A DNA stretch of 64,000 nucleotides. It comes from Otatea glauca (Eukaryota > Streptophyta > Magnoliopsida > Poales > Poaceae). Below, in pieces: positions 9,954-22,600 of this stretch (its first letter is position 1; every line of letters begins with the position of its first letter). The position numbers were made by a program, and so were the translations under genes. The DNA is taken from contig CM070721.1 of assembly GCA_036346275.1 (NCBI GenBank), positions 3,546,452 through 3,610,451 on the forward strand, given 5' to 3'. The notes beneath the pieces were generated by a model that was given only the letters and a program-made list of their open reading frames with translations, was not told where the DNA came from and searched no databases.

Positions 9954-12900
9954 TGTAACAGCCTCAAAAATCATAAAATAAAGAAAAATGAAATAAAAAT
10001 ATTTTGTGCATTATTTTCGAAATTTCTGAATTTCCTGGATTTTCTGAATATTCTTTTGGCTTTTCTTTAATGCAAAAATGTGAAATGAAGAATATAGTAA
10101 ATAGAAAATGGTAAAAAGTAAAAATGTTAATTCAACAAAAATTTACCAAAGTTTCTAAAAATATCTGAGGGCTCTCCTCAGCTTGCTTAAGTCAGTGGGT
10201 AAGCTGAATTTATAAAAATAACAATTAATCAAAGATAATCATGGGTAAAAATCTCAGGGTAAAATGGTAAAACAATTTGGTAAAAATATCTGTAGATCAT
10301 CCTGACCCAAAATTTTTATCTTGCCGACATCAAAACAGTATCAACCTCCTGTAAAAATATTAAGAATTTACTAAATCATTTTATAATTTTAAAAATTCGA
10401 AAACAGTGAATAAATAATCTGGGAAACAGTAATGTCAGAATTTTTAAAAATTAAATAATAATAATTAAAATCTGTAATTTTTACAGAAGGTGTAGAATGT
10501 CATTTTAAATCATCATAAAAAGTTTTGTAAAATAATAACTTCATTTAAATCGCAAATTAAAATAAAAACAGAATAGGCAATGCAGTAACTGTTGCAATGT
10601 CAGAATTTTATAAAAATCATCATGCATCATAAAATGTCGAAAATTTTTCAGGAGGCTGGTAATATCCTTGCCGACCTATGGTAAAAATTTCATAAATTTT
10701 CGTGCCCGTTTGAACATTGAAATTTCCGTTGAAATCCCGTTCGGTCGTGAGGCTTCTCGAGTTCTTTTCGCTGTCGCCGACATGTGGGCCCGGGCTGTCA
10801 GTGAGCCAGCTCGGCCGACAGTCGCTGCCACCTCGCCCCCACGCGTCAGCGACCCAACGGCGCCTTCTTCCTCCCCTCTCTCTCCCGCGCCGACGTCGCC
10901 TCTCGGTTTTTCTCTCGCCCACAAGAAACCGCCTTTCTCTCCCTATATAAACCCTCTCGTGCGTTCGCACCGACCTAGCCGTGCCCACGCAAACCCATTC
11001 CGCGCTTTGCTTTGGTCGTCTTCTCGTGACAGCAAAAACCACAAAGAGGTCAAAACTCGCAATCCTCGCCTCGATCCATTCCAATCCAATTCCTTGGCTG
11101 AAGCATCCTAGAGCCTCCAGAACTTATCCCGAGCCCCGGCGAAACCCATTCTTCCCGGCAAGCTCCTCCGCCGTGTTCTTCTTCCGCCGCCACCGCATGC
11201 GGTGAGACCTCTATTCCGCCGCTCATTCTTTGAACTAAACCCATAAATGGGATCCTTGAAGTCCACCGATGCTTTTGGTAGTGATCTTCAAGCTCGGGAA
11301 GGTCTCGTTTGCGAACGCCGGTGGCCGTGAGCTCCGCCGCCTCTCCGGTGGCGAGCCGCCTCCGGCCATCTCCGGCCGAGCGCCACCACCCAAAGATGCG
11401 CAAGTGTCTTGAGCATGAATCGGAACCCATTCAGTGATTCCGCCGTGCTCGCCACGGCGAGCTCGTCTTGCCGTGATCTGCTCGGGTCACCGCCAAGCGG
11501 GCCCGACTGTCGGCCGCGTCTTGTTGGGCGCGCGACGTGACATGCGGACCAGCGCATCGGCCGCATGAATAGCGTGCGATCTTGTTGAACCAGTAGCGTC
11601 GACCAGCATAGGCAGATCGCATCGATGTCGACCGATGGGCCCGGCTTGTCGGCGCCTCAAGCGCGGTTCGCCGAAATGGAAAGCGCGTTTTCGCGCAAAG
11701 CGTACTTTCCATTTTCGGCAATTTTCGATTTTAGTATTTAATCAAAACCTAGATGTTCATTTAGCCATATCTTTCAAATCATTTAACCAAATTTGATGAA
11801 ATAAAATTCTAAATTCATCTAAAATCCAGTAGATTCAGAATATGCAAAAATATTTCAGAATTGAATTTTATTTGAAATTCGAATTTAAATTCAAAGTAAA
11901 GGTTAGAAATATGCCATTCATGGAAATTTTGCAAATAACCTCCAAATTTAGTAAAATAAATTTTATTAGAATCCTTGTAATCTCAGGAACTAGAATCTGT
12001 AAAAATACTTAGGGTGTGTTATAAGAAAAATCTAAGTTATAAAATAAGTAGAAAATAATGCAATAATGGTTTAAATAGATCAAATCTTTAAATTGCAAAA
12101 GAAAACAAATAACTCATGTAACCATTCCTGAAATTATGAAATCATTTTATTTGAATATTTCCATCTGATTTCTTTTTGGCCTTATTGAAATTTGGTATTT
12201 ATTCTATGTCGCCTTCGACGTGTAGAACAAAGCGAACCCGATGCGTTCGGCGACCGGGAGTTTGAAGTCGAGGATAGTCAACAAGGCAAGCAAACCCCCT
12301 TTGATCATATTGATCCCAGTTTTATAAATGTTTTCATTAAGTGTTTTACTGCATACTTTATTTTATTAAAGTCTGCTATATTTCGGGTAATGGTAATTGT
12401 ACCAGTAGACTTATAGAACTTCCTTGATAAGTAGGAAATTGAGAACCTTGAAAACCCTAGATTAGCTTAGACAATATTTAATGTCAATCTGGGTTACTCA
12501 CATTAGTGACATGCTTAGCCGAGCTATAATGAACATAAAACTGTGACTTGGTTAAATACCTTGGTTATGACATTTAAATGGGTATGACCATTTTTGTGGT
12601 TGGTATTTGGTTGGAAAATGAAAATAAAACTATGGTTTAGATGCGGGCAATTATTGGCAATAGCCGTGTGTGCATGTTTTGCACGTAGTGTAGGGTGGAG
12701 ATTATTGCAGTGTCGGATTAAGGACCGAACTATGAGTTGTTTTCGAGGCCAAGAAAATTCATACAACCACAAGTCTTTGGTATGGGACAGCTCTAACTTA
12801 TTAAGTTGTTTAAAACTAGCTTTGCACTTGGAAGGCCGAGTAGTCGATTTGTTTCTTAATGAATTGCTCGGCGGACGTCCACACCGAGTGATCATGGATT

Positions 12901-13829
12901 AAACGTCTACCAATATAACGATGTCGCCATATTGTGGGTAGTTCCATCATTTCTATGCTCTGAGTTCTTACTCCACAAAATGGGTTTGTCGTCATCGTCT
13001 TTGGTGCAAAGTTAGGTTTAAATAATGTATGATTATAACATGACTCTCTGCGGCACACCAAAGGCGGTGTGCAAATATCGATTGCTCAAAAAGTCGAGTC
13101 ATGTCTTGTGGGAAAGTCGTATACCTCTGCAGTGTAAAACTAATCGATTAGCGCGTCATGATCATGGACACTTAGTAAAGTCATCACATAGTTAGTTGTT
13201 TTGCTTATTTTCATAAAATATGGTTTCTACCATGCGTTGAAAATATTCCACTTGTGTTGGTGGAATTATTTGGATATGGTCGTTATACCTAAGCAATCGT
13301 GAAATATTGATGTTACTTTACGTTACTTGAATTTACTTGCTTTTACTTAAATCTGTTTTACAATCTACTATTACGTATTTACATGTTAAAACCACTTTGT
13401 GCAAAATTAACCTTAATAGCCTTTCCTTGAAATGGCTCGCATGTATTTTAGGCCTTGCATAAGTCTTGCGAGTACGTAAGTACTCAACTTGCCTTATTGA
13501 TATTTTTAGGTGAAGAAAGCAGATTTCTCAAGCGAATCTTACGTTGATGCGAGGATACGGGAATTTAACGATGACTATTTCTAAGGATTTTCCTTGTCGA
13601 TTACTGTGGGACAATGGGTTAAAAGGCACACTACAGGATGTTGTCTCCACTGCAGTTTTACTTTTGGTATTGTAAAAATAATATGTAATCTTACTTCATT
13701 TGTGTAATAAAGTTTGTGTATGATTGTGATAACAATTTGTATTTGTGCGTACTAGCTCGATCATGGGACTAATCTTGTATGCACATGGTATCCATTTTGG
13801 TATTGATTTATCAAAAATGGGGCCTTACA
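9954..13829 (+). repeat. 5' LTR of gypsy element B1
   Basis: It runs from TGTAACAGCCTC to GGCCTTACA, 3876 bp. An AT-rich first ~700 bp is followed by a GC-rich promoter island (about 10730-11660) and an AT-rich remainder. Compared with the 3' LTR, the AT-rich parts are almost identical except for run-length differences. The GC-rich part and sites around CAG/CTG carry small indels. Confidence 0.9.
10943..10950 (+). promoter_or_regulatory. LTR promoter TATA box (5' LTR of B1)
   Basis: CTATATAA sits in the GC-rich island, followed by AACCCTCTCG. About 150 bases upstream is ACATGTGGGCCCGG, a TGGGCC-type (TCP site II-like) element. The same pair occurs in the 3' LTR (TATA at 20641) and in the B2 copy (TATA at 27222). 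This is the expected U3/R boundary. Confidence 0.65.
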
Positions 13830-13832
13830 AGT

Positions 13833-13844
13833 TAGTATCGAGCC
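13833..13844 (+). other. Primer-binding site of B1 (initiator tRNA-Met), one base short
   Basis: TAGTATCGAGCC starts three bases after the LTR end. The sister copy B2 has the full TGGTATCAGAGCC (34994-35006), which pairs with the 3' end of initiator tRNA-Met. Here one base is substituted and one A is missing from the CAG. Confidence 0.8.
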
Positions 13845-15120
13845 ATCTTGATAGGAAACCTAGGGTGTCTGGGAGTAATAAAGACCTAAAACTTGACATT
13901 AGGTTGCAACCAAACTAAAATTTTGAATTAGGGCATCTTACTGTCTATTCTTTATATGCATGAAACTCCTCTTTTGGTTATCGTATACATTAATAACTCT
14001 TTTACATTTTTAAATTTCTACTAGAATCTTTTCCTCCAAAATTACCTTCTTGTCTTACATTTAATCAGAATACTAATTCCTTGTTAAATGTGAGATAAGC
14101 GGATATACCCCATGTTACACTTCCACTAATAGGAGAATTACGGCATGGCGGGAATTCTTACTCGTTGCTAAATTCGCCCATTTTCAGAAAATCCACGATA
14201 TATAGTATTCCACGCTGCGATTAGTTACATCTCGTGGAATACATAGCTAAGTGGATATTCCTACGAGATGAGGACAAGATGAAGAGTTTTTGTCTTTTGA
14301 GGTCTGGATCTTCTCTCATGATGGCTATGAATGAAGCGCCTATATGGCCATTGTCGAGTTTGCCACATTTTACAGGCGAATGGCAAAGTGGTATATAGGA
14401 GGATTCCCTCTAAACCACCGGTGGGAGAATAGCTATATGGATGCCAGCGGGTTACAAAATCCCACTTTACGTAACCTAGTGGAATTCATAAATGCCTCGA
14501 CGATGTGCCGTCGGGCAATAGCGAATCTGAGGAGGCGTCGCCGTGTAGCATTCTAGAGAATGCCATCGCCCCTGTGTCGCGAGGTATTGTCCTCGCTCGA
14601 TTCTGGGCAATTCCCTCGGACACTGCGCGACGACCCCAGTACCACCTAGGTGTCGCGAGCGAGGATGTCGATGATAGGAGTCGCCCTAGATTACCGAGCA
14701 TCGATTAGACCCCATAGTTTTCCTCGCGGCATCCTCGGATACGCGCAGGAGCGTCATGATCGGAGACCCTTATCCTCCCGATGCCGAGAGTTCTAGTCGT
14801 AGGGATAGTAGCGATCCGTGAGTTGCTAGATAATGAGTAGTATTAGAAGAGGTTTTGGTTGTGCCTTTTATGTAGTAACGTCAAAAATAAATGCTATGTT
14901 TTGGTTGTGAATATTATGAAGTGAAATAAAGTTCTTGCTTTATATTGTTTTGTGTGCTTTTGGTTCCTACTCGTAAATATTTAACTTTGATTAATATTTT
15001 ACGACGTTGTGATCCATAACAATAGTAATCAAGTTGTGCTTTTAAAACATTTGGTAACAATTAAGACTAAAATTAAATCGGATCTTATCATTAATTCATT
15101 AATAATCTGTTCGGATGCTC
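13845..15120 (+). other. 5' leader of gypsy element B1
   Basis: This is a 1.3-kb region between the primer site and gag. It has short open frames (for example 14344-14556), none with a domain I recognise, and a GC-richer stretch at 14490-14830. Long leaders are usual for this lineage. A disrupted leader ORF cannot be excluded. Confidence 0.5.
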
Positions 15121-16348
15121 CGCAACCCGGTCCTTGGATGAGATTACGGGAGGAGTAGAAACCGGAAACTCACCCTCGGCGAGTGACCGGCCACTCGGCC
15201 CGACCTAATCGATCCATCCGTCGGCGATCAGAGGATCTTCGTCGCGTCGTCAAGCCGTCGGGATTCGCCGCCTCCTCAAGTTCAAGATGAAGAAGTTCGG
15301 AGGGGCGATTGCGGGCCGCCAACCATGGCCCAAGTGCTTGCGATGATAGAACAGGTCGCCAGACGAATACCTGTTGCTCAGCGATTGGTGCAAGGTGTGA
15401 ATAACCTTGGTGCTTCAAGTTCTAGGCACCGGTTTTGGTGAAAACCCTCATCGGTCCAAGTTGGGAGAATTCTTGAAGACTCGGCCTCCAACCTTTTCAT
15501 CTTCATCGGATCCCCGACGGCGATGATTGGTTCTGAGCTATTGGAAGCAAGTTGACCATTGCCCAATGCAATGATCATGAGAAGGTCCTTTATGCATCGT
15601 ACCAACTCCGAGGAGCATTGCGATCTGGTGGGAAAATTTCCAGCGGCAAGGCCCCAAGGTCAAGAAGTTACTTGGGATGTTTTCAGAAGCTTTGAGGAAG
15701 ACGCATATTCCTTGAGCTTGGTGAATTTAAAAAGCGGGAATTTCTTGACTGCGTCAAGGAAATATGTCCGTAATGGAGTATCTTCACCGCTTTAATTACC
15801 TTGCTCGCTATCGTCATGAATCGATTCGAAGCGAAGAATCGAGCACTTCCGGGACAATCGAATAATGAAGTTAAGCATCTTCGCCATTCATGACTTCCAC
15901 GACTTCCAAACACTCGTGGACAAGGCTATAATCGCCGAGCATAGTTCGCGTGATGTTATGGAAAGTCGAAAAGGAAGTGGATGGCGGAAAGCGCGGCCGA
16001 ATTTGCCAAGGCCGCGTTGGTCGGCCGACCAATGTTCGACCTCCTCTGCCTCGTCAGCAGCAGACAAAGGCGTCAAGGTCAGGCACCCCGGCCCCAGCAG
16101 TCTTCTGTTCGTCCCTCTAGCAGCAATGAAGGAAGGACTCACGGAGTTGAGAATCGAGCGGCCGGTGTGACTCGCTATCATTGCAAAGCGTGGGCATTAT
16201 GCAAATGCACGCCTAAAAGAGGTCAGCGTCGGTCGCGGTTGTCGCGAGGAGTTGAGAGACCCAGTCGACCTCGTGAGCTGGGAATTCTCGGTTATCAAGC
16301 TGCTGCAGCTCTTAATCGCGATCTGCGAGTAGCGGTCGTCTCCATCAT
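15121..16348 (+). pseudogene. Gag pseudogene of B1
   Basis: Residues typical of a chromovirus capsid domain can be read in alternating frames: an RPPTF-type segment at about 15480, an EVTWDVF segment at about 15667, and an FHDFQTLVDKAI segment at about 15894. A degraded CCHC zinc knuckle lies at about 16176-16222, where only part of the cysteine/histidine spacing survives. Gag would package element RNA into virus-like particles. At least four frame changes and several stops break it, so it is not functional as written. Confidence 0.7.
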
Positions 16349-16850
16349 GTGACCGCTGAAGAAGCAAGTGAAGCGCCAGATGTGGTACTGGGTATGTTTC
16401 CTGTGCACTCGGTACCTACTTTGGTATTATTTGATTCTGGAGCATCGCACTCGTTTATTTCTAAGAAATTTGCTGATCAGAATAACTTAGAAGTTGATCT
16501 CCTCTCTGCCAAAATGATAATCTATTCCCTGGTTGATCATGAATTCAATTAAGTTTTGTCCTAAGGTTAGCATTGAAATTAATGGAGTTATGTTTCATGC
16601 TGACCTTATCCTTATAGAAACCTCAGGGTTAGAGGTAATCCTTGGTATGGATTGGTTGTCTAAGTTTAAAGGATGCATAGACTGTGCCAATCGATCTATT
16701 TCCTTGGTTATCACTGAAGGAATTCGATTCATTTCTCTTCCATCCAAAGTTCTTGAATTCTCAAGCTTCCCTTTGTTGACCATAGTAAAAGATCTTGGCG
16801 ATTCCAATTGTCTCAAGTTTCTCGATGTTTTCGGATGAATTGCCAGGCCT
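16349..16850 (+). pseudogene. Retroviral-type aspartic protease remnant of B1
   Basis: The catalytic motif LFDSGASHSFIS lies near 16425-16460, followed by a VILGMDWL segment near 16635-16660, the second conserved block of pepsin-like retrotransposon proteases. The frame changes near 16535-16550 between these two blocks. The protease would cleave the Gag-Pol polyprotein. Confidence 0.8.
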
Positions 16851-18115
16851 GCCTCCAGATAGGGATATAGAGTTTGTCATAAATCTTGTCCCTGGGACAG
16901 CGCCTATATCCAAGCGCCCTTATCGAATGCCCCCAGATGAGTTAGTTGAATTAAAGAATCAAATTCAAGAGCAGTTAAGAAAAGGCTTTATTCGACCTAG
17001 CTCTTCTCCTTGGGGTAGTCCAGTTCTTTTGTGCCTAAAAGGACGGTGGAATACGCATGTGCGTGGACTATCGTGCATTGAATGATGTCACAATTAAGAA
17101 TAAATATCCTTTGCCTCGTATCGATGATCTGTTTGATCAATTGACCGGTGCCCAAATCTTTTCAAAAATTGATTTAAGACATGGGTACTATCAATTGAAA
17201 ATCAGACCAGAAGATATTCCTAAAACCGCTTTTACCACTCGTTACGGTCTATATGAATATACCGTGATGTCTTTCGGACTTACAAATGCTCCTGCTAATT
17301 TTATGTGCCTCATGAATAAAGTTTTCATGGAGTATTTGGATAAGTTCGTAGTGGTATTCATTGACGATATCCTCGTCTATTCGAAATCCGAAGAAGATCA
17401 TGCGCATCATTTGCGTAAGGTTCTTGAAAAGCTTCGAGCATAAGCTTTATGCCAAATTCGAGAAATGTGAATTTTGGCTAAAAGAAGTTGCTTTCCTTGG
17501 TCATATTCTTTCGAAAGGTGGTATTTCATTGATCCCGAGAAAGTCAAAGCTGTTTTAGTAGGAAGCTCCTCAATCCGTTCAGAAAATTCAAGTTTTCTCG
17601 ATGCAGCGGGATATTATCGCGCTTTATCGAGAACTTCTCTAAAATCGCCGTCCTTTGACCCGACTTCTCAAGAAAGAAAAGAAGTTTGAGTGGACACTGA
17701 ATGCGAAGGAAGTTTTGGGAATTAAAGAAAAGGTTAACAACGGCTCCGTGCTAGTGTTACCCGATGTCCATAAAAGCTTTGATGTTTATTGTGATGCTTC
17801 AAAGAATGGGCTTGGTGTGTGCTTATGCAAGAAGGAAAAGTCGTAGCTTACGCTTCGTCGATTCGCGACCTCATGAGCTCAATTATCCGACTCATGATGC
17901 GGAATTAGCCTGCGATAGTGCACGCTTTAAAAATTTGGCGTCATTACGATTGGAAACAAATGCGGTGTATTCACGGATCATAAGAGTCCAAATATTTCTT
18001 CACCCGACTGATCTAAATTTAAGACAACGAAGGTGGCTAGAGTTGATAAAAGATTACGACCTTAGCATTCAATACCATCTGGTAAAGCCAATGTCGTAGT
18101 GATGCTCTGAGCTAA
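16851..18115 (+). pseudogene. Reverse transcriptase and RNase H remnant of B1
   Basis: The N-terminal RT block (PGTAPISKRPYRM, about 16890-16930) is in one frame. The palm core continues in another at 17057-17443, with SKIDLRHGYYQL, TAFTTRYG and the catalytic FIDDILVYS at about 17357. RNase H follows at about 17750-18110 with FDVYCDAS near 17780 and LRQRRWLELIKDYDL near 18020-18064, again with shifts between blocks. Frame changes are visible near 17040, 17440, 17560 and 17650. The conserved residues themselves are mostly kept, so the breaks are recent or artefactual. Confidence 0.85.
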
Positions 18116-18369
18116 AACTTCATTGCCTTCTGTTTCATCTTTGACCGATCAATCCGATCCGTAAGCGATTTCCAAAAGCTTAATTTGGAAGTTGTTGAAA
18201 AGGTTATTTGGCCGCCCTAGTGGTGCAACCAACCCTTAAACCCCAGTTAAATCTGCTCACTCAAAGATGAAGCAATTATCAAAATCCGTGAAGAGTTGAA
18301 GCAAGGAAGGAATTCAAATTCCATGAAAGTTCGGATGAAGTGCTTATGTTGAAAATCGAATATATGTTC

Positions 18370-19640
18370 TGATGATCCGGAGTTAAAGAGTTAATTCTCA
18401 AAGAAGCCCATGAGTCTCCTCTCAATTCACCTGGAAGTACAAAGATGTATCAAGACCTCAAATCGAGAATATTGAGTGGCCCGGTTTGAAAAAGGATATC
18501 ATTTGCATATGTCGCAATCTGTGATGTATGCCGTGTCAAAGCCGAGCATCAACGTCCATGAGATTGTTGCGACCTTTGAAGGTACAGTGGAAATGGGAAG
18601 ATATCGGCATGGATTTTATTCTTGGTTTGCCAAGAACCGGGAAAGGGCATGATTCCATTTGGGTAATCGTTGACCGTCGACTAAAGTAGCTCACTTTATT
18701 CGGTCAAGACTACTCATTCGGAGATAAGCTTGCCGAGTTGTATCCGGAGAATATTGTCCGTCTTCATGGCGTCCCAAAGACAATTGTTTACGACCGAGGT
18801 TCCCGGTTTACTTCTCGTTTAGGAAAGTTTGCACCGTCTTACGGGACTAAGTGAATTTGAGTCTGACTTATCATCCTCGAACGGATGGACAAGCGGAAAG
18901 GACCAATCGATTTTGGAAGACATGTTAAGAGCACATGTCTTTGTCATACGGCTCTAATTGGGAGAAAAGTTTGGCCTTCGCGAATTCTCTTATAATAACG
19001 ATTTCCAATCTAGTACGCAAGTGTCGCCTTTTGAAGCGTCGTATGGAAGGAAATGTCGAACCCTCTTTTCTCGTCAGAAGTTGGAGAAAGAAAATTCTTG
19101 GCCCAGATCTTATTCAAGAAGCTCAAGAGCAAGTGGACATGATCAAAAGCCGTGAAAGAAGCTCAATCTCGTCGGAAGAGTTCGCCGACAATCGTAAATC
19201 GTGAACTCGATTCGAAGTTGGTGACCATGTTTATCTCAAGGTCTCGCCTCTTCGTGGAATTCGTCGATTTCAAATCCGTGGGAAGTTGGCTCCTCGATTC
19301 ATTGGACCGTTTGAGATCATTGGAAAGATGGGTGAGATGGCATATCGGTTAAATTGCCACCTCAACTATCGGCGTTCATAACGTCTTCCATGTATCTCGA
19401 CTTAACAAATGCCTTCGTGTTCCCTCCGACCTCGGCTGATTTGGAAGGATAGATCTTGACCGATTTATCTTATCGGGAGCATCGGTTCGTATTTTGGAAG
19501 AAGCGAACGCCAAACAAGAAACAAGACCATCAAGATGTTGAAGGTGCAATGGAGCAATCATCTGAAGACGGCTACATGGGAAAGAGAAGATCACCTTCGC
19601 CAAGAGTTCCCGATTTCTTCTAGTCATCTCCAAATCTAGG
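18370..19640 (+). pseudogene. Integrase and chromodomain remnant of B1
   Basis: The zinc-binding N-terminus lies near 18415-18560 and the DDE core near 18600-19060, with a DFILGLPRT block and a TIVYDRGSRFTSR block near 18780. The C-terminal part reads near 19210-19340. A chromodomain-like tail (RILEEANAKQETR..., then a tryptophan-containing WEREDHL-type block) lies at 19486-19620 and ends just before the purine tract. The chromodomain would direct insertion to heterochromatin. Frames alternate many times. Confidence 0.75.
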
Positions 19641-19667
19641 GGACGAGATTTGTAAGGAGGTAGATCC
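19632..19667 (+). other. Polypurine tract region before the 3' LTR of B1
   Basis: GGGGACGAGA and AAGGAGGTAGA purine-rich runs lie immediately upstream of the 3' LTR start, where plus-strand DNA synthesis of a retroelement would be primed. Confidence 0.6.
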
Positions 19668-22600
19668 ATAAATGACCTCAAAAATCATAAAATAAAGAAA
19701 AATGAAATAAAAATATTTTGTGCATTATTTTCGAAATTTCTGAATTTCCTGGATTTTCTGAATATTCTTTTGGCTTTTCTTTAATGCAAAAATGTGAAAT
19801 GAAGAATATAGTAAATAGAAAATGGTAAAAGTAAAAATGTTAATTCAACAAAATTTACCAAAGTTTCTAAAAATATCTGAGGGCTCTCCTCAGCTTGCTT
19901 AAGTCGGTGGGTAAGCTGAATTTATAAAAATAACAATTAATCAAAGATAATCATGGGTAAAAATCTCAGGGTAAAATGGTAAAACAATTTGGTAAAAATA
20001 TCTGTAGATCATCCTGACCCAAAATTTTTATCTTGCCGACATCAAAACAGTATCAACCTCCTGTAAAAATATTAAGAATTTACTAAATCATTTTATAATT
20101 TTAAAAATTCGAAAACAGTGAATAAATAATCTGGAAACAGTAATGTCAGAATTTTTAAAATTAAATAATAATAATTAAAATCTGTAATTTTACAGAAGGT
20201 GTAGAATGTCATTTTAAATCATCATAAAAGTTTTGTAAAATAATAACTTCATTTAAATCGCAAATTAAAATAAAAACAGAATAGGCAATGCAGTAACTGT
20301 TGCAATGTCAGAATTTTATAAAAATCATCATGCATCATAAAATGTCGAAAATTTTTCAGGAGGCTGGTAATATCCTTGCCGACCTATGGTAAAAATTTCA
20401 TAAATTTTCGTGCCCGTTTGAACATTGAAATTTCCGTTGAAATCCCGTTCGGTCGTGAGGCTTCTCGAGTTCTTTTCGCCGCCGACATGTGGGCCCGGGC
20501 TGTCGGTGAGCCAGCTCGGCCGACAGTCGCTGCCACCTCGCCCCCGCGTCAGCGACCAACGCGCCTTCTTCCTCCCCTCTCTCTCCGCGCCGACGTCGCT
20601 CTCGGTTTTTCTCTCACCCGCAAGAAACCGCCTTTCTCTCCTATATAAACCCTCTCGTGCGTTCGCAGCCGACCCTAGCCGTGCCCTCGCAAACCCATTC
20701 CGCGCTGCTTTGGTCGTCTTCTCCGTGACAGCAAAAACCACAAAGAGGTCAAAACTGCAATCCTCCGCCTCAGTCCATTCCAATCCAATTCCTTCGGCCT
20801 GAAGCATCCTAGAGCCTCCAGGAACTTATCCCGAGCCCCGGCCGAAACCCATTCTTCCCCGGCAAGCTCCTCCGCCGTGTTCTTCTTCCGCCGCCACCGC
20901 AGCGGTGAGACCTCTATTCCGCCGCTCATTCTTTGAACTAAACCCATAAATGGGATCCTTGAAGTCCACTGATGCTTTTGGTAGTGATCTTCAAGCTCGG
21001 GAAGGTCTCGTTTTGCGAGAACGCCGGTGAGCCGTGAGCTCCGCCGCCCCTCTCCGGTGGCAAGCCGCCTCCCGCCATCTCCGGCCAAGCGCCACCACCC
21101 CCAAAGATGCGCACGAGTGTGCTGAGCATGAATCCGGAACCCATTCGTGATTCCGTGCGTGCGCCACGGCCCGGCTCGTCTTCTGCCGCGATCTGCGCTG
21201 GGTCACCGCCAAGCGGGCCCGACTGTCGGCCGCGTCTGTTGTTGGCGCCGTGACATGCGGACCGCGCTGTCACCATGAGCAGCCATGTGCGATCTTGTGC
21301 ATGAGCCTAGCGTCGGCCCAGCCTTGTGCAGCATCGATGAGTGACCGATGGGCCCGGCTTGTCAGCGCCTCAAGCGCGGTTCCGCCCGAAATGGAAAGCG
21401 CGTTTTCCGCGCGAAAGCGTACTTTCCATTTTCGGCAATTTTCTGATTTTTAGTATTTAATCAAAACCTAGATGTTCATTTAGCCATATCTTTCAAATCA
21501 TTTAACCAAATTTGATGAAATAAAATTCTAAATTCATCTAAAATCCAGTAGATTCAGAATATGCAAAAATATTTCAGAATTGAATTTTATTTGAAATTCG
21601 AATTTAAATTCAAAGTAAAGGTTAGAAATATGCCATTCATGGAAATTTTGCAAATAACCTCCAAATTTAGTAAAATAAATTTTATTAGAATCCTTGTAAT
21701 CTCAGGAACTAGAATCTGTAAAAATACTTAGGGTGTGTTATAAGAAAAATCTAAGTTATAAAATAAGTAGAAAATAATGCAATAATGGTTTAAATAGATC
21801 AAATCTTTAAATTGCAAAAGAAAACAAATAACTCATGTAACCATTCCTGAAATTATGAAATCATTTTATTTGAATATTTCCATCTGATTTCTTTTTGGCC
21901 TTATTGAAATTTGGTATTTATTCTATGTCGCCTTCTGACGTGTAGAACCCAAGCGAACCGATGACGTTCGGCGACCGTGAGTTTGAAGTCGAGGATAGTC
22001 AACAAGGCAAGCAAACCCCTTTGATCATATTGATCCCAGTTTTATAAATGTTTTCATTAAGTGTTTTATGCATACTTTATTTTATTAAAGTCCGCTATAT
22101 TTGAGTAATGGTAATTGTACCGGTAGACTTATAGAACTTCCTTGATAAGTAGGAAATTGAGAACCTTGAAAACCCTAGATTAGCTTAGACAATATTTAAT
22201 GTCAATCAGGTTACTCACATTAGTGACATGCTTAGCCGAGCTATAATGAACATAAAACTGTGACTTGGTTAAATACCTTGGTTATGACATTTAAATGGGT
22301 ATGACCATTTTTGTGGTTGGTATTTGGTTGGAAAATGAAAATAAAACTATGGTTTAGATGCGGGCAATTATTGGCAATAGCCGTGTGTGCATGTTTTGCA
22401 CGTAGTGTAGGGTGGAGATTATTGCCCGTGTCGGATTAAGGACCGAACTATGAGTTGTTTTCGTGCCAAGAAAATTCATACAACCACAAGTCTTTGGTAT
22501 GGGACAGCTCTAACTTATTAAGTTGTTTAAAACTAGCTTTGCACTTGGAAGGCGGAGTAGTACGAGTTGTTTCTTAATGAATTGCTCGACGGGACGCCCA

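Noticed and set aside
10620..11111. Overlapping 147-154-codon frames in the LTR (also at 20328-20807)
   Set aside because: They coincide with the LTR promoter island and cross the TATA region. The two LTR copies do not keep the frame.
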